In this document: one piece after another, positions 52,024-60,387 of the stretch
Layout: each line of letters begins with the position of its first letter
How positions within the stretch are numbered: position 1 is the stretch's first letter
Origin: Archangium lipolyticum
GTDB taxonomy: Bacteria; Myxococcota; Myxococcia; Myxococcales; Myxococcaceae
Assembly: GCF_024623785.1 (NCBI RefSeq)
Contig: NZ_JANKBZ010000010.1
Span: 1 to 64,000, forward strand
Reading direction: 5' to 3'
DNA length: 64,000 nt
Program-made: the position numbers and the translations under genes
Notes under the pieces: model-generated
Database searches by the model: none
What the model was told of the DNA's origin: nothing
Seen by the model: the letters and a program-made list of their open reading frames with translations, nothing else

Positions 52024-52558
52024 CAAATCGGGCGTTCTCCACGTCTACGACGGCATCGAGGAGATGGACAACCACCTGCCCCGGTGGTGGTTGTTCATCC
52101 TCTGGGCCACCCTCATCTTCGGCTTCGGCTATTGGTACTACTACCACGTGACGGGCATGGGCCCGGGCTCGCTGGAGGTGTACAAGGCCGAGGCCGCCGA
52201 GGCCGCGCGCCTCGCGGCCTCCAACAAGCCCGTGTCCGACGACACGCTGCTCGCGCTGATGCAGGACTCCCAGTCGGTGGACCTGGGCAAGGCGCAGTTC
52301 CAGCAGCAGTGCGCCTCCTGCCACGGTCAGAAGGGCGAGGGCCTCATCGGTCCCAACCTCACGGACACCTTCTGGCTGCATGGCGGCAAGCCGGTGGCCA
52401 TCCACAAGACGGTGTCCGAGGGCGTGGTGACCAAGGGTATGCCCGCCTGGGAACGCACCCTGGGCGCCGAACGCGTGCGCGCCATCGTCGCGTACGTGCT
52501 GACGCTCAAGAACACGAACGTGGCTGGCAAGGCTCCCCAGGGCGAGCCAGAGCAGTAG
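52010..52558 (+). CDS. ccoP: Single-haem CcoP subunit of cbb3 oxidase
   Basis: A 182-residue protein. The N-terminal CcoP domain (HVYDGIEEMDNHLPRWWLF and a span) is followed by only one cytochrome c domain with haem site CASCH and axial Met in KGMPAWE. Typical proteobacterial CcoP has about 300 residues and two haem domains, so this is a short form. The ATG lies seven bases after GAGG, inside the ccoQ gene. The final segment KNTNVAGKAPQGEPEQ is polar. It delivers electrons from cytochrome c or ACIII to the oxidase core. Confidence 0.9.
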   Translation: MSSNDKSGVLHVYDGIEEMDNHLPRWWLFILWATLIFGFGYWYYYHVTGMGPGSLEVYKAEAAEAARLAASNKPVSDDTLLALMQDSQSVDLGKAQFQQQCASCHGQKGEGLIGPNLTDTFWLHGGKPVAIHKTVSEGVVTKGMPAWERTLGAERVRAIVAYVLTLKNTNVAGKAPQGEPEQ

Positions 52559-52568
52559 GGGAGGACCT

Positions 52569-53981
52569 ATGCAGCCACGAGCTCCAGGGCAGGACACCGG
52601 GCATCTCTCCTCCATCCGGCCGGATGGCTCGCGCGTGGCCATCCATCCCTCGGATGTGCGTGGCCGCTTCGTCACCCGGCGCCGCATCGTCTACGCGGGG
52701 CTGATCGCCTTCTATGCCGTGCTGCCCTTCCTCCGGATGGGAGGCCACCCCGCCGTCCACCTGGACGTGGCCGCGCGCCGCTTCTACCTCTTCGGGAGCA
52801 CCTTCAACGCGCAGGACTTCTGGCTCGTCCTCTTCCTGCTCACCACCGCGGGCTTCTCCCTGCTCTTCGCCACCGCGTGGCTGGGGCGCGTGTGGTGCGG
52901 CTGGGCCTGCCCCCAGACGGTGTTCCTCGAGGGCGTGTACCGGCGGCTCGAACGGTGGATCGACGGCCCTCGCGAGCGCCGGTTGAAGATGGCCGCCGGG
53001 CCGTGGACGCCGGACCGAGTGCTGCGCGCGGTGACGAAGCATGGCGCCTTCCTGGGTGTGTCGTGGCTGCTGGCTCACGTGGCGCTGGCGCTCTTCGTCT
53101 CCGTCGAGGATCTGGAGACCATGGTGAGGGAGGGCCCGGGCGGGCACGGCGTGCCCTTCACCTGGGCCATGGCCGTCACGGGCGCGCTGTACTTCAACTT
53201 CGCCTGGTTCCGCGAGCAGATGTGCGTGGTGGTCTGCCCCTACGGGCGCCTGCAGTCGGCCATGCAGGACAGGGACTCGCTCATCGTCGGCTACGACGCC
53301 ACCCGCGGCGAGCCCCGGGGCCGGCTGATGAAGGCGAGGCTGGCGGCTCCCGATGCCCCCCGTCAGGGCGACTGCGTGGACTGCCGCAAGTGCGTCACCG
53401 CCTGCCCCACCGGCATCGACATCCGCAACGGGTTGCAGATGGACTGCATCGCCTGCACGCAGTGCGTGGACGCCTGTGACGAGGTGATGGAGAAGCTGCG
53501 GCGGCCCAAGGGCCTCATCCGCTACGACTCGCTCAACGGCCTGGCGGGCCAGCCGCGCCGCGTCATCCGGCCGCGCCTGTTCATGTATGGCGGGCTCCTG
53601 GCGATCTCCGCCATCGCGCTCACGGTGAGCCTGGTGGGCCGTACGCCCTTCGAGGCCAACGTGCTGCGCTTCCCGGGCCTGCCCTACATCCTGGAGGGCT
53701 CCACGGTGCGCAACCAGCTGGAGCTGCACCTGGTGAACAAGAATCCCACCGAGTCCACCTTCACCGTGCGGGTCGACAGCCCGGTGCCCGCCTCGGTGGT
53801 GCTGCCCCAGCCCCAGGTGAGGCTCGGCTCCCTGGAGGGCCAGCGCGTGCCCGTCTTCCTCACCGTGGAGCGCAACCAGCGCCTCCCCTTCACCTTCCAC
53901 ATCGAGGTCTCCGACCAGGCGTCCGGGCAGGTGAAGCGGCTGGAGGCCCGCTTCCTGGGGCCTCCCTCCCCGGGGCGGTAG
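52569..53981 (+). CDS. ccoG: Cbb3 oxidase accessory protein CcoG (RdxA/FixG)
   Basis: A 470-residue iron-sulphur membrane protein that reduces copper for cbb3 assembly. There are about five spans, a polyferredoxin-like CGWACPQTVF near the start of the core, and the cluster motifs CVDCRKCVTACPTG and CIACTQCVDAC in the cytoplasmic loop. The C-terminal periplasmic Ig-like domain (RNQLELHLVNKNPTESTF) matches FixG. It starts 10 bases after ccoP, with GGAGG before the ATG, and ends the cco transcript. Confidence 0.92.
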   Translation: MQPRAPGQDTGHLSSIRPDGSRVAIHPSDVRGRFVTRRRIVYAGLIAFYAVLPFLRMGGHPAVHLDVAARRFYLFGSTFNAQDFWLVLFLLTTAGFSLLFATAWLGRVWCGWACPQTVFLEGVYRRLERWIDGPRERRLKMAAGPWTPDRVLRAVTKHGAFLGVSWLLAHVALALFVSVEDLETMVREGPGGHGVPFTWAMAVTGALYFNFAWFREQMCVVVCPYGRLQSAMQDRDSLIVGYDATRGEPRGRLMKARLAAPDAPRQGDCVDCRKCVTACPTGIDIRNGLQMDCIACTQCVDACDEVMEKLRRPKGLIRYDSLNGLAGQPRRVIRPRLFMYGGLLAISAIALTVSLVGRTPFEANVLRFPGLPYILEGSTVRNQLELHLVNKNPTESTFTVRVDSPVPASVVLPQPQVRLGSLEGQRVPVFLTVERNQRLPFTFHIEVSDQASGQVKRLEARFLGPPSPGR

Positions 53982-54011
53982 TGGGGCCGATGGGTCCCTG
54001 AAGCGCAACCA

Positions 54012-54042
54012 TTGCGTCCGGACGCAGCCCTTGCGCCCGGAA
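54012..54042. promoter_or_regulatory. Repeated TTGCG(T/C)CCGGA words upstream of hemN
   Basis: TTGCGTCCGGA starts at 54012 and TTGCGCCCGGA at 54031, 19 bases apart. The first is part of a perfect 14-base palindrome TGCGTCCGGACGCA (54013-54026). They lie about 70-100 bases upstream of the hemN ATG and could be an operator pair. Confidence 0.3.
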
Positions 54043-54110
54043 ACGCTGTCGGGACAGGGGTTTCCGAGGGCTCGGCGCTGGCACGGTGCTTGGAATGGCA
54101 TGGAGCACCG

Positions 54111-55481
54111 ATGCGCTCGTCCCTGGAAATCCCCACGCCTTCCGAAGAGCTGATGCGGCGTTACGACGTCGCCGGCCCCCGCTACACCAGCTATCCCACC
54201 GCCCCGGAGTGGAAGCAGGACTTCGGTACCGAGCACTACGCGGAGCGGCTCGATGTGGCCGGAACTGCTGGCGCCGATGAGCCTCTCTCCCTGTACGTGC
54301 ACCTGCCCTTCTGCCGCAGCCTCTGCTGGTACTGCGGGTGCAACGTGGTCATCTCCCAGGACCGGAGCGCGGCGGACACCTACATCGACCATGTCCTCCA
54401 GGAGCTGGCCCGGGTGGTGGAGCGGCTGGGCCACCGGCGCAAGCTGTCGCAGGTGCACTGGGGCGGTGGCACGCCCACCTTCCTCTCCGAGCGGCAGCTC
54501 GAGCGCCTGTGGAGTGGCATCACCCAGCACCTCTCTCCGCTGCCGGACGCGGAGGTGGCCATCGAGGTGCACCCGGCCGTCACCACGCCGGAGCAGCTCT
54601 CCCTGCTGAGGGAGCTCGGCTTCAACCGCGTCTCCATGGGGTTGCAGGACTTCGATCCGAAGGTGCAGGAGGTGACCAACCGCCACCAGCCCTTCGAGCA
54701 GACGCGGGCCCTGCTGGAGCACGCGCGGAACCTGGGCTTCTCCGGGGTGAACTTCGATCTCATCTACGGGCTGCCGTACCAGAACCCGGAGGGCTGGGAG
54801 CGCACGCTGCGGCAGGTGCTGGAGCTGCGGCCGGACCGGCTCGCCGTCTACTCCTTCGCCTTCATCCCGGACGTGCTCAAGCACCAGCGGCGCATGCCGG
54901 CCGAGGCCCTGCCGGACGCGCGCACCAAGCTGGGGCTGTTCCGCTCGGCGTGGGCCGCCTTCGTGGAGGCGGGCTACCGGCCCATCGGCATGGACCACTT
55001 CGCCGTCCCCGAGGACGAGCTGGCCCGCGCCCAGGAGCGGCGCGCGCTGGGGCGCAACTTCCAGGGCTACACGGTGAAGGCGGCCTCGGACGTGGTGGCG
55101 CTCGGCTCCACCGGCATCAGCGACGTGGGCGGGGCCTATGCGCAGAACGTCCGCGCCCTGCCGTACTACTACGAGCGCGTCCGCGAGGGCCGCTTCGCCA
55201 CCGAGCGTGGCATCCAGCTCACCGAGGACGACCGGCGCCGCCGCGCGCTCATCACCCAGCTCATGTGCAACTTCTGGGTGGACCTGGGCGAGGACGGCAC
55301 GCGCGACTTCGCGCTGGAATTGGAGCGGCTCCGGCCGCTGGAAGACGATGGGCTGGTGCGCCGGGACGGGAGCCAGCTCGAGGTGACCCCCCTGGGCCGG
55401 CTGTTCGTGCGCAACGTGGCGATGGTGTTCGACGCCTACCTGCGCCGGGCCGAGCGGCCCCGCTTCTCCCGGACGGTATGA
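54111..55481 (+). CDS. hemN: Oxygen-independent coproporphyrinogen III oxidase
   Basis: A 456-residue radical-SAM enzyme that converts coproporphyrinogen III to protoporphyrinogen IX without oxygen, matching the micro-oxic setting. The cluster motif is Cys68-Cys72-Cys75 (CRSLCWYCGC). Family landmarks include YDVAGPRYTSYPTAPEW, VHWGGGTPTFL, RVSMGLQDFDP, FDLIYGLPYQ and GMDHFAVPEDELA. Length and start match HemN rather than the HemW-like family. ATG 54111 has GGAG six bases upstream. Its stop overlaps the start of the hemerythrin gene. Confidence 0.92.
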   Translation: MRSSLEIPTPSEELMRRYDVAGPRYTSYPTAPEWKQDFGTEHYAERLDVAGTAGADEPLSLYVHLPFCRSLCWYCGCNVVISQDRSAADTYIDHVLQELARVVERLGHRRKLSQVHWGGGTPTFLSERQLERLWSGITQHLSPLPDAEVAIEVHPAVTTPEQLSLLRELGFNRVSMGLQDFDPKVQEVTNRHQPFEQTRALLEHARNLGFSGVNFDLIYGLPYQNPEGWERTLRQVLELRPDRLAVYSFAFIPDVLKHQRRMPAEALPDARTKLGLFRSAWAAFVEAGYRPIGMDHFAVPEDELARAQERRALGRNFQGYTVKAASDVVALGSTGISDVGGAYAQNVRALPYYYERVREGRFATERGIQLTEDDRRRRALITQLMCNFWVDLGEDGTRDFALELERLRPLEDDGLVRRDGSQLEVTPLGRLFVRNVAMVFDAYLRRAERPRFSRTV

Positions 55482-56071
55482 ACATGGACGCCATCGACAT
55501 CCTGATGAACGAGCATCGCCACATCGAACGCGTCCTGGACGTGCTCGAGCGGGCCGTGGTGCACGGGCGTGGCGGAGGCGATGTCTCCCCGGTGCTCTTC
55601 GAGCGGGCCGCGCAATTCCTCCTCACCTTCGTGGATGGCAGCCATGACGCGAAGGAGGGCGAGGTCTTCCAGGCCATCACCTCGCGCGGGTTGCCGCTGG
55701 GCGAGGGCGTGATGGCGGCGCTCTCCGCGCAGCACGCCGTGGGGCGCGAGCTGGCCGAGGAGCTGCGCGAGACGGCGCGGGCCGTGACTCGGGGCGAGAA
55801 GGAGCCCGAGGACATCTACGTGCTCGCGGATCGCTACGTGCGCCTGGAGCGGGGCCACACGGAGGCGGAGGAGGGGCGGTTCTTTCCGATCGTCCGGCGG
55901 CTGCTGCCGGTGGACATGATGGAGCGGGTGCGGGCGAAGTTCGCGCGCATCGAGGCCGCGCACGGGCCGCTGGCCGACGCGGCGGATGCCCTGGAGCTGG
56001 CCTTTCCCCTGCCGGCCACCCCCATGCGCCGGATGGGGGGTGGACGCCCACAACCGTGGGGCGGGCGGTGA
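55478..56071 (+). CDS. Hemerythrin-domain protein
   Basis: A 197-residue soluble protein of the hemerythrin HHE fold, with the iron ligands expected in four helices: DILMNEHRHIERVL, GSHDAKEGEVFQAI, SAQHAVGRELAEEL and RGHTEAEEGRFFPIV. The C-terminus is Pro/Gly-rich. It probably binds oxygen or NO or stores iron, consistent with its position beside hemN and the cbb3 cluster. The ATG overlaps the hemN stop (ATGA); an ATG six bases later is also possible. It is translationally coupled to the response regulator that follows. Confidence 0.85.
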   Translation: MNMDAIDILMNEHRHIERVLDVLERAVVHGRGGGDVSPVLFERAAQFLLTFVDGSHDAKEGEVFQAITSRGLPLGEGVMAALSAQHAVGRELAEELRETARAVTRGEKEPEDIYVLADRYVRLERGHTEAEEGRFFPIVRRLLPVDMMERVRAKFARIEAAHGPLADAADALELAFPLPATPMRRMGGGRPQPWGGR

Positions 56072-56076
56072 GTGCC

Positions 56077-56439
56077 ATGAAGCGCATCCTGGTGGTGGAT
56101 GGGGAGCCGGTGGCCGCCGGAGCGCTGTGCGACCTCTTGTTGATGGATGGCTACTCCGCGGTGGGCCTGTGCGAGAGCAAGGAGGCCCTCGAGCGCCTTC
56201 GGAACGAGGTCTTCGACGCGATCATCACCGACGTGGAGCTGCCCGGAGGCAATGGGCTGGACGTGGTGCGCACCGCCCGCGAGTCCCGGCCGGACGTGCC
56301 GGTGCTGGTGGTGACGGGGCTCGTGAGCTCGCTGGCCTCCACGGCCGCCCTTTCATTGGGCGTGTACCGGGTGCTGGGCAAGCCCCTGCGCTACGAGACG
56401 CTCATCTCCGAGCTGCGGACCTGCATCCAGGGCCGTTGA
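56077..56439 (+). CDS. Single-domain response regulator
   Basis: A 120-residue receiver domain with no output domain. The phospho-acceptor is Asp52 (IITDVELPG), the switch Thr is at about 80 (VVTGLV) and Lys102 is in GKPLRYE. The acidic pair near the start is reduced to Asp8-Gly-Glu10. ATG 56077 follows the hemerythrin stop by five bases; GTG 56068 overlapping that stop is the alternative. Proteins like this act as phosphate relays or by binding partners. No kinase is adjacent, though a hybrid kinase is encoded further right. Confidence 0.85.
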   Translation: MKRILVVDGEPVAAGALCDLLLMDGYSAVGLCESKEALERLRNEVFDAIITDVELPGGNGLDVVRTARESRPDVPVLVVTGLVSSLASTAALSLGVYRVLGKPLRYETLISELRTCIQGR

Positions 56440-56587
56440 GGGCTCGTCCATTCGAGATCTTGGTCTCTAGGAGTGTGAGAGCATCGCGAGGCCGAGCGTC
56501 TCCCGCTCCAAAGACAGCCGGTAAGTCAGAGGTCGCATGTAATGTTCCGCGATGGAGGGGGGGACGGACCCCCGAGTTCGTGGACAT

Positions 56588-59500
56588 ATGACTTCTTCTC
56601 TTCGTTTTCTGGCGGCTTCCCTTTTGGGGAGCGCTCTCTGTACTGCGGGATGTGGAGTGGCTTTGCCACCGGACGACGGTGGTGCTCAACCCGAGAGTGT
56701 GTCCCTGCTGGGACCCGATTCGGGAATCCCAAGTGACTTCGACCTGGACTGCGATGGCTTGTCGGACGAGGAGGAGTATCTCCTGGTCCTCGCGGGCGGG
56801 CTGAAGACGCACCCGGGCATGCAGGACACGGATCAGGACGGCATCACGGACGGCGTCGAGATGGGACGCACCTCGAGCGTCGACCCGCGCTGCATCTTCG
56901 TGACATTGGCGGATGCGGACCCTTCCACCCAGACCCACCCGGCGGTGGCGGACACGGATGGTGATGGGCGGAAGGAGGGGCAGGAGGACATCAATCGCAA
57001 CGGTCGTGTGGACCCGGGCGAGACGGACCCGAACGACGCCAACGATTACGGCCAGGTGCCAGATGCCGGCACCCAGCAGGATGGTGGGAGCCAGGTGCCG
57101 CCCGACGCGGGCACGGTGCCGGACGCGGGCACGGTGCCGGACGCGGGCACGGTGCCGGACGCGGGCACGGTGCCGGACGCGGGCAATCCAGATGATCCGA
57201 GAGCCCCGGGGCGGGACCTGGACTGCGATGGTCTGTCCAATGGGCAGGAGTACTCCAATCTCTACCTGGGTGGGCTGAAGACGCACCCGGTCTCGCGCGA
57301 CACGGATCAGGACGGTATTCCGGACGGTGTCGAGGTGGGCATCACGGCGAGTGTCGACCCGCGTTGTGCCTCGGTGCCGGCGGACCTGGACCCCGCGAGC
57401 CACACGCACCCGGTGGTGGCGGACACGGATGGTGATGGACTGAAGGACGGGCAGGAGGACACCAACCACAACGGCCGGCAGGACCCGGGCGAGACCGATC
57501 CCCAGGCGATGGACACGGATGGTGATGGCCTCTCCGACAGGCTCGAGCTCGAGGTCACCCATACCAACCCGCTCACTCGGGACTCCGACGGTGACACCTG
57601 CGCGGACGGCGCGGAAGACGCCGACCGCGACGGCAGGGTGGATCCGGGCGAGACGAACCCGAACGATGCCAGCGATTGCGGCCCGAACAGGTACCCCGAT
57701 GCGGACCTCGACGGGGTGCCGGATTTCATCGAGGACGCCACGGGGACGAACAAGCTGAACCCGGACACGGATGGCGATGGGCTGAAGGACGGTCTCGAGG
57801 ATCGCAATCACGATGGACGCGTGGGCCCCAACGAGACGGATCCGCGCAAGAAGGACTCCGATTGTGACGGCCTCCTGGACGGTGCGGATCAGGGTGCCTT
57901 CCGCGGTGAGGACCTGAACGCCAACGGCACGCGTGAGCCGGCCGTGGAGACGGACCCGACCCGCCCGGATACGGACCTGGACGGCATCCTCGATGGCGTG
58001 GAGCGCGGCATTCCCGCCGGGGCGGCGCCCGACTCCACCTGCGGCTACCCCGGTGATGCGGACCCCTCCATCACCACGGACCCCACCAACGCCGACACCG
58101 ATGCCGATGGCATCCCGGATGGGGCCGAGGACACCAACCAGAATGGCCGCGAGGACCTGGGCGAGCTGGACCCGCGTGACGGCAGCGACGGCGCGTCCAA
58201 CACGCTGCCCGGTCAGGCCTGTGCGCCCCAGAACCTGCGGCAGGTGACCTTCAAGGATGACAATGGCGGTGATCTCCGCCTGGCGCTCCGGCCCTCCTTC
58301 CAGGAGGTGCGGCAGCTCCTCGTGGGCGGCAACGGCCGCGGCTTCATCGGCTATGACGACACCCACAAGGTGGCCTTCATCGCCTACAAGCGTGGGCAGG
58401 CGGGTACCTCGACGACGGCGGTGGGGGACGAGGCGTACGTGCGCGGCCAGCTCAGCCCGGCCGTGACGTCGTCCACCGTCACCACCCAGACCTTCACCAC
58501 CTGGGATGGTCATCCGGCGGTGCTGGCCAACTATGACCAGCTCGCGACCACCAACCTGCGCGACTACGCCAACGCCGTGGCCAACACGCTCGTCGGCTCG
58601 GGGGCGGGGGTTCTGTCGGGTGGGGCGGGCGTGAACGGGCCGTACAAGATCCAGGCGCAGTACGTCCACCGTTCCAACCAGAGCGTCGTGGTGGTGCTGG
58701 CCATCACCCCCGCCAACCGCTTCGTGGAGCCGGGGCTCTTCGTCATGGGTGACACCGCGAAGGGCTCGGCACTGGCCCAGTTCGGTGACACGGATGCGCA
58801 GCAGTGCGAGGTCTTCACCTCGGGCAACGGCGTGACCGACTTCCTCTTCGTGGTGGACGACAGCGGCTCCATGGAGGCGTCCCAGAGCTCGCTGGGTGAA
58901 GCCGCCACGGCCGTGGCCAACCGGCTGGCCAACTCCCAGCTCGACTGGCGCATTGGCATGGTGACCACGTCCTACACCCAGACCGGCTATGGCATCCCCA
59001 ACGCTGGAGTGTTCCGCGGCTTCACCCGCGACATCAATCAATTCAAGGCGTGGCTGCAGAGGAACGCGCCCTGCCCGGACACCACGGCGCTGTGTTGGGT
59101 TGGCGTCAGCGGCTCCTCCGACGAGAAGACGCTGGCCAGTGCGCGCGGCGCGGTGGACTACATGGCCAACGCCAGCACCCCCACGGACAAGAAGTATCGT
59201 CCGGGTGCGAAGCTGGTGGTCATCATCCTCACCGACGTGCGTGACACGAACGACCTCACCCCCGTCAGCACGTACATCAACTACTTCAAGGGCGCCAACC
59301 CCACCGGCCAGCTCATCCAGATGCACGGCATCGTCTGCGACGCGGCCGGTGGCGAGTGCTACCCGGGAGAGCCCGTCAACGACCAGCGGCACGTGGAGGT
59401 CATCCAGGCCACGGGCGGCATCATGGGCAGCATCCGCAACAGCACGTCCCTCCAGGCCACCATCAACGCCATCTTCGACAGCGTGATCGCCGCCTCGGGC

Positions 59501-60256
59501 CACCGCACGCTCAAGGCGCCCATTGGCGCCTCGGTGCGGGTGGCGTTGGAGTCGGTGTTGGATCCCTCGCTGTGCAACGCGAGCGACCTGCCGCGCAGCC
59601 GCGTGAACGGCTTCGACGTGGACGGTCTCAGCCGGGCGCTGTCCTTCTATGGCGCGTGCCGTCCCGCCGTGGTGGGCACGACGAAGGGCGCCATTTCCTA
59701 CCGGTACTGGACCGACCGCACGCCGAACAAGGATGGCTCGCCGCCGCCGTGCTCGACGGACATGGCCTATTACGACCCGAGGGAGCCGGACTTCTGCCGG
59801 GGCAGGCTGGCGTGCGACCTGGCGTCGGGCCAGTGCGCGTGCCCCTCCGACTGCGGGGGAGGTGGCTCGCCCGGCAAGGTGTGCAACACCGACCCTGCCG
59901 TGTGTGACTTCACCTGTCCCTCGGACTGCAATGGGCAATGCGGCCGCTTCGAGGAGTGCAATCCCAACACGTGTGCCTGTCAGTGCGTGCAGAGCGCCAC
60001 CTGCCAGCCGGGCATGCGGTTCGACCCGGCGGTGTGCGGCTGTGTCTGTGACACCGCGGCGCTCGGGTGCGGGCCGACGTACCAGGCGGACCCGAACCTG
60101 TGCGCCTGTGTCTGCAAGCCGGACTGTGGTGGCTGCGGGACGGGTCAGCAGTGCAACGCGGACTTCTGCCGGTGCGAGGACACGGGTGCCTCCGCCGCGG
60201 ACGCGAGCGCGTTGACGTGTCTGGACCCGCTCGCCGCCTCCCCGGTGGGGCGGTAG
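56588..60256 (+). CDS. VWA-domain lipoprotein with calcium-type repeats
   Basis: A 1222-residue lipoprotein (LAASLLGSALCTAGCGV, lipobox TAGC). Residues about 45-550 carry many thrombospondin-3/EF-hand-like repeats (DTDQDGITDGVE, DTDGDGLKDG and so on) that should bind calcium, interrupted by a tandem PDAGTV linker (about 172-200). A von Willebrand A domain begins near residue 750 with a MIDAS motif, FLFVVDDSGSMEAS. The last 150 residues are Cys-rich (CPSDCNGQCGRFEECN, CGCVCDTAALGCG), probably disulphide-linked EGF-like modules. It likely works as an adhesin or surface scaffold. The start at 56588 is fixed by the signal peptide; no strong Shine-Dalgarno. Confidence 0.82.
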   Translation: MTSSLRFLAASLLGSALCTAGCGVALPPDDGGAQPESVSLLGPDSGIPSDFDLDCDGLSDEEEYLLVLAGGLKTHPGMQDTDQDGITDGVEMGRTSSVDPRCIFVTLADADPSTQTHPAVADTDGDGRKEGQEDINRNGRVDPGETDPNDANDYGQVPDAGTQQDGGSQVPPDAGTVPDAGTVPDAGTVPDAGTVPDAGNPDDPRAPGRDLDCDGLSNGQEYSNLYLGGLKTHPVSRDTDQDGIPDGVEVGITASVDPRCASVPADLDPASHTHPVVADTDGDGLKDGQEDTNHNGRQDPGETDPQAMDTDGDGLSDRLELEVTHTNPLTRDSDGDTCADGAEDADRDGRVDPGETNPNDASDCGPNRYPDADLDGVPDFIEDATGTNKLNPDTDGDGLKDGLEDRNHDGRVGPNETDPRKKDSDCDGLLDGADQGAFRGEDLNANGTREPAVETDPTRPDTDLDGILDGVERGIPAGAAPDSTCGYPGDADPSITTDPTNADTDADGIPDGAEDTNQNGREDLGELDPRDGSDGASNTLPGQACAPQNLRQVTFKDDNGGDLRLALRPSFQEVRQLLVGGNGRGFIGYDDTHKVAFIAYKRGQAGTSTTAVGDEAYVRGQLSPAVTSSTVTTQTFTTWDGHPAVLANYDQLATTNLRDYANAVANTLVGSGAGVLSGGAGVNGPYKIQAQYVHRSNQSVVVVLAITPANRFVEPGLFVMGDTAKGSALAQFGDTDAQQCEVFTSGNGVTDFLFVVDDSGSMEASQSSLGEAATAVANRLANSQLDWRIGMVTTSYTQTGYGIPNAGVFRGFTRDINQFKAWLQRNAPCPDTTALCWVGVSGSSDEKTLASARGAVDYMANASTPTDKKYRPGAKLVVIILTDVRDTNDLTPVSTYINYFKGANPTGQLIQMHGIVCDAAGGECYPGEPVNDQRHVEVIQATGGIMGSIRNSTSLQATINAIFDSVIAASGHRTLKAPIGASVRVALESVLDPSLCNASDLPRSRVNGFDVDGLSRALSFYGACRPAVVGTTKGAISYRYWTDRTPNKDGSPPPCSTDMAYYDPREPDFCRGRLACDLASGQCACPSDCGGGGSPGKVCNTDPAVCDFTCPSDCNGQCGRFEECNPNTCACQCVQSATCQPGMRFDPAVCGCVCDTAALGCGPTYQADPNLCACVCKPDCGGCGTGQQCNADFCRCEDTGASAADASALTCLDPLAASPVGR
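57104..57185 (+). repeat. 18-bp tandem repeat encoding PDAGTV
   Basis: GACGCGGGCACGGTGCCG is repeated at 57104, 57122, 57140 and 57158, then a partial copy at 57176. It is in frame, encodes PDAGTV units, and forms a flexible linker. Perfect copies suggest recent slippage or ongoing length change. Confidence 0.85.
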
Positions 60257-60268
60257 GGAGCGGGTAGG

Positions 60269-60299
60269 GGCGCCGGAGGCTCTGTTCACCTCCGGCGCC
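60269..60299 (+). terminator. Stem-loop after the VWA lipoprotein gene
   Basis: GGCGCCGGAGG (60269-60279) pairs perfectly with CCTCCGGCGCC (60289-60299), with a 9-base loop. It lies 13 bases past the stop. The following TTCGGG has no real T-run, so termination may be moderate. Confidence 0.5.
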
Positions 60300-60387
60300 T
60301 TCGGGCCGTGCGGCGCACTCCGCGCGACGCCTTCGCTGGTGGCATCCGAACCCCTGCGCTAAGCCTCCGCGCCAGGGGAGGGTGTTC

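Noticed and set aside
54078-54094. Sigma-54-like CTGGCACGGTGCTTGG upstream of hemN
   Set aside because: The -12 dinucleotide is GG instead of GC, and the predicted start would be about six bases before the ATG and would cut off the Shine-Dalgarno.
56402-60289. A 1295-codon minus-strand frame opposite the VWA lipoprotein
   Set aside because: Repeats of RVRHRARVRHRARV are the antisense of the PDAGTV and DxDGDG repeats; not a protein.
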